Position numbers and translations under genes: made by a program | Assembly: GCF_016909495.1 (NCBI RefSeq) | Contig: NZ_JAFBFW010000002.1 | Location: 62,001 to 126,000 of the forward strand | Origin: Pantoea coffeiphila | GTDB taxonomy: Bacteria; Pseudomonadota; Gammaproteobacteria; Enterobacterales; Enterobacteriaceae | Reading direction: 5' to 3' | DNA length: 64,000 nt | Part shown: in pieces, positions 58,502 through 64,000 of the stretch | Numbering within the stretch: the stretch's first letter is position 1 | How the letters are laid out: each line of letters starts with the position of its first letter | Notes under the pieces: generated by a model | What the model was told of the DNA's origin: nothing | The model's input: the letters and a program-made list of their open reading frames with translations, nothing else | Database searches by the model: none

Positions 58502-58591
58502 AATCTTTCCTGCAACGCGCCGCTTTAATGGAAACCGCAGGATGCAACGCAGCGCCGGGATTAAATCTTCCAATTAATCAGAGGGTTCCAT

Positions 58592-59683
58592 ATGAAAATC
58601 GGTGTTTTTATTCCTATCGGTAACAACGGCTGGCTGATCTCCCGCAACGCGCCGCAGTACATGCCAACTTTCGAGCTGAATAAAGCCATTGTGCAGAAAG
58701 CGGAGGCCTACAACTTCGATTTTGCCCTGTCGATGATTAAGCTGCGCGGCTTTGGCGGTGAAACGGAGTTCTGGGACCATAATCTGGAATCCTTCACGCT
58801 GATGGCCGGTCTGGCCGCCGTGACTTCCCGCATCGAGATTTATGCCACCGCAGCCACCCTGACTCTGCCTCCGGCCATTGTGGCGCGGATGGCCTCAACG
58901 ATTGATTCCATTTCCGGCGGCCGCTTCGGTGTGAATCTGGTCACCGGCTGGCAGAAACCCGAATACGACCAGATGGGTCTGTGGCCGGGCGATGAATATT
59001 TCTCCCGCCGCTATGACTATCTGACCGAGTACGTCAACGTGCTGCGCGATCTGTGGGGCACCGGTAAATCCGACCTGAAAGGTGAATTCTTCACCATGAA
59101 CGACTGTCGCCTCAGCCCGCAGCCGCAGCGCCCGATGAAAGTGATTTGCGCCGCGCAGAGCGATGCCGGAATGGCGTTTTCGGCGCAGCATGCGGACTAC
59201 AACTTCTGCTTCGGTAAAGGCGTCAACACACCAACCGCTTTTGCCCCTACCGCCGCTCGCATGAAGGCTGCCGCCGATGCCGCAGGCCGCGACGTGGGTT
59301 CTTACGTACTATTTATGATTATTGCCGCGGAAACCGACGAGGCCGCCCGCGCCAAATGGGAACACTACAAAGACGGTGCCGATGAAGAAGCACTCGCCTG
59401 GCTGACCACCCAGAGCCAGCAGGATAAACGCTCCGGGAGCGATACCAACGTCCGCCAGATGGCCGACCCGACGTCAGCGGTCAACATCAATATGGGCACG
59501 CTGGTGGGGTCATGGTCCAACGTGGCCCGCATGCTGGATGAGGCCGCCACCGTGGCCGGTACTCAGGGCATCCTGCTGACGTTTGATGATTTCCTGCAGG
59601 GCATTGAAGATTTTGGCGAGCGCATTCAGCCACTGATGAAGAGCCGCGCCGAGCTGATTGATATCGCGAAAGAGGTAGCATAA
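58592..59683 (+). CDS. rutA: Pyrimidine monooxygenase RutA
   Basis: FMN-dependent oxygenase that opens the uracil ring by a flavin-peroxide mechanism, the first step of the Rut pathway. 363 residues with the luciferase-like (bacterial LLM) fold: [39 protein letters not shown] and [12 protein letters not shown]. It is collinear with E. coli RutA. GAGGG lies before the ATG. Needs reduced FMN from RutF. First gene of the operon. Confidence 0.97.
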   Translation: MKIGVFIPIGNNGWLISRNAPQYMPTFELNKAIVQKAEAYNFDFALSMIKLRGFGGETEFWDHNLESFTLMAGLAAVTSRIEIYATAATLTLPPAIVARMASTIDSISGGRFGVNLVTGWQKPEYDQMGLWPGDEYFSRRYDYLTEYVNVLRDLWGTGKSDLKGEFFTMNDCRLSPQPQRPMKVICAAQSDAGMAFSAQHADYNFCFGKGVNTPTAFAPTAARMKAAADAAGRDVGSYVLFMIIAAETDEAARAKWEHYKDGADEEALAWLTTQSQQDKRSGSDTNVRQMADPTSAVNINMGTLVGSWSNVARMLDEAATVAGTQGILLTFDDFLQGIEDFGERIQPLMKSRAELIDIAKEVA

Positions 59684-60429
59684 TGAACGCGAAACGCGCC
59701 GTAGTCTGTACCACCGCATCAACAACACATGCCGTTACCCTCCCAGCCCGTCCGGAGGATATCGTCTTCCCGCCCGAGCAGACCGCGCTGATCGTGGTGG
59801 ACATGCAGAATGCCTACGCCACGCCCGGTGGCTATCTGGATCTGGCAGGATTTGATGTTTCGGCAACACGACCGGTTATCGATCGGATTAACAATGCGGT
59901 TAACGCCGCGCGCGAAGCCGGGATACAGATTATCTGGTTCCAGAACGGCTGGGACGATAACTACGTTGAAGCAGGCGGCCCCGGATCGCCAAACTGGCAT
60001 AAATCCAACGCCCTGAAAACCATGCGCCAGCGCCCTGAACTGGAGGGTACGCTGCTGGCCAAAGGAACCTGGGACTATCAGCTGGTCGATCAGCTGACCC
60101 CGCAGCCCGGCGACATTGTGTTGCCCAAGCCCCGCTACAGCGGTTTCTTTAATACCGCACTCGACAGCATGCTGCGCAGCCGCGGCATCCGCCATCTGGT
60201 CTTCACCGGAATCGCGACCAACGTCTGCGTTGAGTCAACGCTGCGTGATGGCTTCTTCCTCGAATATTTCGGCATCGTGCTGGAAGACGCGACCTATCAG
60301 GCCGGACCGCTGTTTGCCCAGCAGGCGGCGATCTTCAATATCGAGACCTTCTTCGGCTGGGTGTCTAACGTTGACAGCTTCTGCGCCACGCTGAAGGCCG
60401 GGCAAAACGCGCTGCCGCAAACGGCATAA
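59683..60429 (+). CDS. rutB: Ureidoacrylate amidohydrolase RutB
   Basis: Isochorismatase-like hydrolase that splits ureidoacrylate (or its peracid), freeing carbamate and aminoacrylate. 248 residues, Cys nucleophile in [15 protein letters not shown] and catalytic Asp in [14 protein letters not shown]. The N terminus is about 17 residues longer than in E. coli. The start overlaps the rutA stop by one base (TAATG). Confidence 0.96.
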   Translation: MNAKRAVVCTTASTTHAVTLPARPEDIVFPPEQTALIVVDMQNAYATPGGYLDLAGFDVSATRPVIDRINNAVNAAREAGIQIIWFQNGWDDNYVEAGGPGSPNWHKSNALKTMRQRPELEGTLLAKGTWDYQLVDQLTPQPGDIVLPKPRYSGFFNTALDSMLRSRGIRHLVFTGIATNVCVESTLRDGFFLEYFGIVLEDATYQAGPLFAQQAAIFNIETFFGWVSNVDSFCATLKAGQNALPQTA

Positions 60430-60456
60430 CCATCACTTGACTGAGGAAGAACCATC

Positions 60457-60843
60457 ATGCCTAAAACCATTATTACGCCACCCGGGACCAGCGTCCCCAT
60501 TGCACCTTTCGTCCCCGGAACGCTGGCCGACGGCATCGTGTATGTTTCCGGAACGCTGCCTTTTGATAAGGACAATAACGTTGTCCACGTTGGCGACGCG
60601 GCGGCGCAGACCCGCCACGTGCTGGAAACGATTAAGAGCGTTATCGAAACGGCAGGCGGCACGATGGATGACGTTACCTTTAACTCCATATTTATTACCG
60701 ACTGGAGCAACTACGCGGCGGTGAACGCGGTGTATGCCGACTACTTCCCCGGCGAGAAGCCCGCTCGTTTTTGCATTCAGTGCGGGCTGGTGAAACCGGA
60801 TGCACTGGTTGAAATCGCCAGCGTGGCGCATATCGGTAAATAA
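60457..60843 (+). CDS. rutC: 3-aminoacrylate deaminase RutC (RidA family)
   Basis: Speeds hydrolysis of aminoacrylate to malonic semialdehyde and ammonia. 128 residues of the YjgF/YER057c/UK114 fold with [14 protein letters not shown] and [23 protein letters not shown]; the conserved RidA-type Arg of the active site aligns with ARFCIQ. AGGAAG lies before the ATG. Third gene of the operon. Confidence 0.96.
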   Translation: MPKTIITPPGTSVPIAPFVPGTLADGIVYVSGTLPFDKDNNVVHVGDAAAQTRHVLETIKSVIETAGGTMDDVTFNSIFITDWSNYAAVNAVYADYFPGEKPARFCIQCGLVKPDALVEIASVAHIGK

Positions 60844-60854
60844 GGGGATACCTT

Positions 60855-61679
60855 ATGCATATTGAACTGTCAGGCTGTAGCGATCCCGATGCCAGAACCC
60901 TTGTACTCTCCGCCGGACTCGGCGGACTGGGGAACTTCTGGCTACCGCAAATGAACGCCCTTCGCGCCGCCTATCGCGTGGTGGTATATGACCAGCGCGG
61001 CACCGGCCGCAGCGCGGACAGCCTGCCTGACGGTTACAGCATGCAGGATATGGCCGACGAGCTGATCGCGCGACTAGACCGGCATGGGATTGAACGCTTC
61101 GATGTTATCGGCCACGCGCTGGGCGGGATGATCGCCATGCAACTGGCGCTCGACCATCCGCAAAGGGTGGAAAGACTCGTACTGGTCAACGGCTGGCTTC
61201 AGCTGGATGCCCATACCCGTCGCTGCTTTCGCGTGCGTCAGGATCTGTTACTCAATACGGGCGTCGAGGCTTATGTCCGCGCTCAGCCGCTGTTTCTTTA
61301 TCCCGCAGACTGGCTGTCGGAGCATCAGGATCGTATTGAAGCCGAAGATGCGCTGCATACCGCGCATTTTCAGGGGATGGAGAATCTGCTTAAGCGGCTG
61401 CACGCGCTGATGAGCTGCGATTACAGCACGCAGGCGGCGCGTATCACCCAGCCGGTACTGCTGCTCTGCTCCCGCGACGATCTGCTGGTTCCCTGGACCT
61501 GTTCCGAACGCCTGCATGCTGCCCTGCCCAATGCCACGCTACAGCAAATGAACTGGGGCGGCCATGCCATGAGCGTTACCGACAGTGCCACCTTTAATCA
61601 CCATTTACTGACCTGGCTGCAGCATACCGAACGCAGCCCCGAAACCGTTGATATGGAGCTGATATGGCTGAAACCCTGA
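60855..61679 (+). CDS. rutD: Alpha/beta-hydrolase fold protein RutD
   Basis: Aids loss of carbamate or aminoacrylate; not strictly needed in E. coli. 274 residues. The nucleophile elbow is VIGHALGGM, with Ala where hydrolases have Ser; E. coli RutD also has Ala here (GHALG), so this is a family trait, not a defect. DQRGTGRS and the C-terminal GGHAMSVTD His are present. AAGGGGATACC precedes the ATG. It overlaps rutF by 16 bases, with no rutE between them. Confidence 0.94.
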   Translation: MHIELSGCSDPDARTLVLSAGLGGLGNFWLPQMNALRAAYRVVVYDQRGTGRSADSLPDGYSMQDMADELIARLDRHGIERFDVIGHALGGMIAMQLALDHPQRVERLVLVNGWLQLDAHTRRCFRVRQDLLLNTGVEAYVRAQPLFLYPADWLSEHQDRIEAEDALHTAHFQGMENLLKRLHALMSCDYSTQAARITQPVLLLCSRDDLLVPWTCSERLHAALPNATLQQMNWGGHAMSVTDSATFNHHLLTWLQHTERSPETVDMELIWLKP

Positions 61680-62176
61680 ATGACCCGACGGTAGAAAAAC
61701 ACCAGTTTCGTGATGCCATGTCTCGCCTTGGCGCCGCCGTCAATATTATCACCACCGACGGCCCCGCGGGGCGTGCTGGCTTTACCGCCTCGGCGGTGTG
61801 CAGCGTCACGGATTCACCTCCGACGCTGCTGGTATGCCTGAATCGTTCTGCTTCGGTATACGAGGTATTCAGAGAGAACATGCAGCTGTGCGTCAATACG
61901 CTGGCCGCAGGTCATGAGTCGCTGTCCGGTCTGTTCGGCGGTAAAACGCCAATGGCCGAGCGCTTTATTGCCGCCGACTGGACGACCCAGGTAACCGGGT
62001 CACCGATCCTCAGCGGCGCGCTGGCCTCATTTGATTGCATCGTCAGCCAGATTGTCAGCGTCGGTACACATGACATCCTGGTCTGTGAAACCCGCGCGCT
62101 GGTGTTTGGCGATAGCCGAAGTGGCCTGATCTATTTCGATCGCCGCTATCACCCGGTGGGAGAGCACAGTTTCTGA
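61664..62176 (+). CDS. rutF: Flavin reductase RutF
   Basis: NADH:FMN reductase that supplies reduced flavin to RutA. 170 residues, the flavin-reductase-like domain with [36 protein letters not shown] shown by its landmarks AGFTASAV and [13 protein letters not shown], then [10 protein letters not shown]. The ATG lies inside the end of rutD, so they are translationally coupled. In E. coli rutE stands between them. Confidence 0.95.
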   Translation: MAETLNDPTVEKHQFRDAMSRLGAAVNIITTDGPAGRAGFTASAVCSVTDSPPTLLVCLNRSASVYEVFRENMQLCVNTLAAGHESLSGLFGGKTPMAERFIAADWTTQVTGSPILSGALASFDCIVSQIVSVGTHDILVCETRALVFGDSRSGLIYFDRRYHPVGEHSF

Positions 62177-62269
62177 TTTTTCTTCGCGGGCTACACGGCC
62201 CGCATACCTACTGGCTCATTCAGCGGCAACGCGGCCGGTCAATGTGGTTATGACACTCTGGAGAAGACG

Positions 62270-63598
62270 ATGGCGAGTTCCTGGTTTCCTCAATGGTCGA
62301 AAAAAACGGCGTCAGCGCAGGATATTGTCGCGCCCGATGAAGCGTTGCCCGTCGGGCAAACCCTGATTATGGGCCTGCAACACGCGGTGGCGATGTTCGG
62401 TGCCACCGTGTTGATGCCGCTGCTGATGGGTTTTGATCCTAACCTGTCGATCCTGATGTCGGGTATTGGCACCCTGCTGTTCTTCCTGGTAACCGGCGGG
62501 CGTATCCCCAGCTACCTCGGTTCGAGTGCGGCGTTCGTCGGCGTGGTCATCGCTGCCACCGGATTTAACGGCCAGGGCATCAACCCCAATATCAGCGTTG
62601 CGCTGGGCGGGATCATTGCCTGCGGCGCGCTGTACACGCTGATCGGCTTTGTGGTGATGAAGGCGGGAACCCGCTGGATCGAAAAGATGATGCCGCCGGT
62701 GGTCACCGGGGCGGTGGTCATGGCCATCGGCCTGAACCTGGCGCCGATTGCGGTTCGCGGCGTATCCGCTTCGATGTTCGACAGCTGGATGGCAGTGATG
62801 ACGGTGATGTGTATCGGCGTGGTGGCGGTTTTTACCCGCGGCATGGTGCAGCGATTGCTAATCCTGGTCGGGCTGATTGTCGCATGGGCGATTTATGCAC
62901 TGATGACCAACGTGCTGGGTTTTGGCACGCCGGTGGACTTCAGCCCGCTGGCCGCTGCGGCCTGGTTCGGTATGCCGCAGACTACGTCACCCACGTTTAG
63001 CACTCAGGCTATCGTGATGATCGCGCCGGTGGCGGTGATTCTGGTGGCAGAAAATCTCGGCCATATCAAAGCCGTGGCCGGAATGACCGGACGCAACCTC
63101 GATCCATGGATGGGCCGTGCGTTCGTCGGTGACGGTCTGGCGACCATGATTTCCGGTAGCGCAGGCGGAACGGGCGTGACCACCTATGCGGAAAATATCG
63201 GGGTGATGGCCGTCACTAAAGTCTATTCGACACTGGTGTTCGTTGCAGCAGCGCTGATTGCCATGGTACTGGGCTTTTCACCTAAGTTTGGTGCGCTGAT
63301 CCACACGATTCCGGGCCCGGTCATCGGCGGTGCCTCGATCGTGGTCTTCGGCCTGATCGCCGTGGCCGGCGCGCGGATCTGGGTACAGAACAATGTTGAT
63401 CTTAGCCAGAACGGTAACCTGATTATGGTGGCGGTGACACTGGTACTGGGTGCGGGTGATTTCGCACTGAAAATCGGCAGCTTCACACTTGGCGGCATCG
63501 GCACGGCGACGTTTGGTGCGATTCTGCTCAATGCGATTCTGAGCCATAAGCGTGCCGCTGCCTTAAGCGACAGCAGCGTAGTACGCCAGGACAGTTAG
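62270..63598 (+). CDS. rutG: Uracil/pyrimidine permease RutG
   Basis: Nucleobase:cation symporter-2 family, 442 residues, about 12-14 helices. GLQHAVAMFGATVLMPLLMGF is the NCS2 start, YLGSSAAFVGVV and ENLGHIKAV follow, and SGSAGGTGVTTYAENIGVMAVTK holds the substrate-binding Glu region (landmark TTYAENIG). GGAGAAG precedes the ATG, 93 bp after rutF. Last gene of the rut operon; its end overlaps the EamA gene by four bases. Confidence 0.96.
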   Translation: MASSWFPQWSKKTASAQDIVAPDEALPVGQTLIMGLQHAVAMFGATVLMPLLMGFDPNLSILMSGIGTLLFFLVTGGRIPSYLGSSAAFVGVVIAATGFNGQGINPNISVALGGIIACGALYTLIGFVVMKAGTRWIEKMMPPVVTGAVVMAIGLNLAPIAVRGVSASMFDSWMAVMTVMCIGVVAVFTRGMVQRLLILVGLIVAWAIYALMTNVLGFGTPVDFSPLAAAAWFGMPQTTSPTFSTQAIVMIAPVAVILVAENLGHIKAVAGMTGRNLDPWMGRAFVGDGLATMISGSAGGTGVTTYAENIGVMAVTKVYSTLVFVAAALIAMVLGFSPKFGALIHTIPGPVIGGASIVVFGLIAVAGARIWVQNNVDLSQNGNLIMVAVTLVLGAGDFALKIGSFTLGGIGTATFGAILLNAILSHKRAAALSDSSVVRQDS

Positions 63599-64000
63599 CC
63601 GTTTTTACACTCTACGGGCGAAGGCGATCCCTTCGCCTTTTTTTTGCGCTTCAGTTTCAGCTCGCTAACCAGCACACCCATCACAATCAATGCGCCGCCC
63701 AGCAGAGCGATAGCCGGCAGGCGTTCCCCGGCAATGCGCCCTACAACGCCTGCCCATACCGGTTCACCGGCATAAATCACGGTGGCACGGGTCGGAGAAA
63801 CGCTGCGCTGTGCCCAGTTCATCGTCACCTGAATGATGGCGCTGGCGATACCCAGGCCCACCGCGCTGTACAGCAGATACGGGCTCCACGCCGGAACAGA
63901 CTCGCCGTTCGGGGCCATCATCAGAAAACCAAAAATCGAGGCGGCGGCCAGCTGAATAACGGTAACGCGCCGCACGTCCACTTTCCCCGCACTGGCTCCA
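63595..64000 (-). CDS. EamA/DMT-family transporter (5' part outside the window)
   Basis: The last 135 or so residues of a drug/metabolite transporter. Helices SIFGFLMMAP, YLLYSAVGLGIASAIIQV, GEPVWAGVVGRIAGE and LLGGALIVMGVLV form the C-terminal EamA repeat, where ATVIYAGEPVWA is the family landmark near helix 9. A Lys-rich tail (KLKRKKKAKGSPS) follows. The frame is open through the window edge, so the start is not seen. Its 3' end overlaps rutG and encloses the rut terminator. Confidence 0.9.
   Translation of the reverse strand, partial: GASAGKVDVRRVTVIQLAAASIFGFLMMAPNGESVPAWSPYLLYSAVGLGIASAIIQVTMNWAQRSVSPTRATVIYAGEPVWAGVVGRIAGERLPAIALLGGALIVMGVLVSELKLKRKKKAKGSPSPVECKNG
63617..63645 (+). terminator. 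rut operon terminator inside the EamA coding end
   Basis: GGCGAAGG, a five-base loop and CCTTCGCC are followed by eight T residues. On the opposite strand the same bases encode the Lys-rich C-terminal tail of the EamA transporter. Confidence 0.9.

Noticed and set aside
60952-61150. RutD as a broken hydrolase because Ser is Ala in the nucleophile elbow
   Set aside because: E. coli RutD has the same Ala, so this is a family property.

Overview
The window is a stretch of chromosome from a member of the Enterobacterales, most probably an Erwinia or close Erwiniaceae relative. The reasons are protein similarity to Escherichia coli along long syntenic blocks, the absence of several E. coli genes from those blocks, and an sdiA gene paired with its own luxI. 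The genus is inferred by eye from family recognition and was not computed. I saw no prophage, insertion sequence, CRISPR array or plasmid function.

Layout. (1) 1-13.9 kb: a fatty-acid and phospholipid cluster on the minus strand (yceD-rpmF-plsX-fabH-fabD-fabG-acpP-fabF-pabC-mltG), then yceF, rluC and a very long RNase E gene. (2) 13.9-18.2 kb: a hexanucleotide tandem repeat followed by murJ, mviM, yceH and rimJ; the flagellar flg genes that separate rne from murJ in E. coli are not here. (3) 18.5-37.9 kb: yceB, pyrC, dinI, bssS, solA, a ProP-like transporter, yceJ-yceI, trhO, lpxL, an OprB-type porin, mysB, yceK, opgGH, opgC and clsC. This is the E. coli 23-24 minute order with insertions and losses. 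(4) 38-48.9 kb: an accessory stretch holding a glycoside-hydrolase-like protein, two tiny membrane proteins, a PAS-GGDEF-EAL protein, a MarR-controlled tripartite efflux operon, an acetyltransferase, an RraA-like protein and a DUF1275 membrane protein. (5) 49-55.4 kb: tRNA-Gly, -Cys and -Leu, pgsA, uvrC, uvrY, yecF, ydgC, luxI and sdiA. (6) 56-64 kb: cycA, rutR, the pyrimidine-degradation operon rutABCDFG without rutE, and the end of an EamA transporter.

Functional themes are the cell envelope (lipid precursors, lipid A acylation, osmoregulated periplasmic glucans, cardiolipin, porin, peptidoglycan flippase), signalling (a quorum-sensing pair beside the UvrY response regulator, and a c-di-GMP enzyme) and nitrogen scavenging from pyrimidines. 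Regulatory signals read directly from the sequence include a LexA box at dinI, a pyrC leader hairpin of the nucleotide-sensing type, a sigma-54 promoter and candidate RutR box before rutA, and a 20-bp lux-box-like palindrome before luxI.

The most interesting items are the sdiA-luxI pair with a strong stem-loop in the luxI leader, the hexanucleotide repeat at the rne-murJ junction, the enlarged RNase E scaffold, and two enzymes with altered active-site motifs: the EAL domain (DNFGTG) and the glycosidase-like protein (Asn-Gln instead of Asn-Glu). I do not claim a wholly new system; each is a testable variation on known families.
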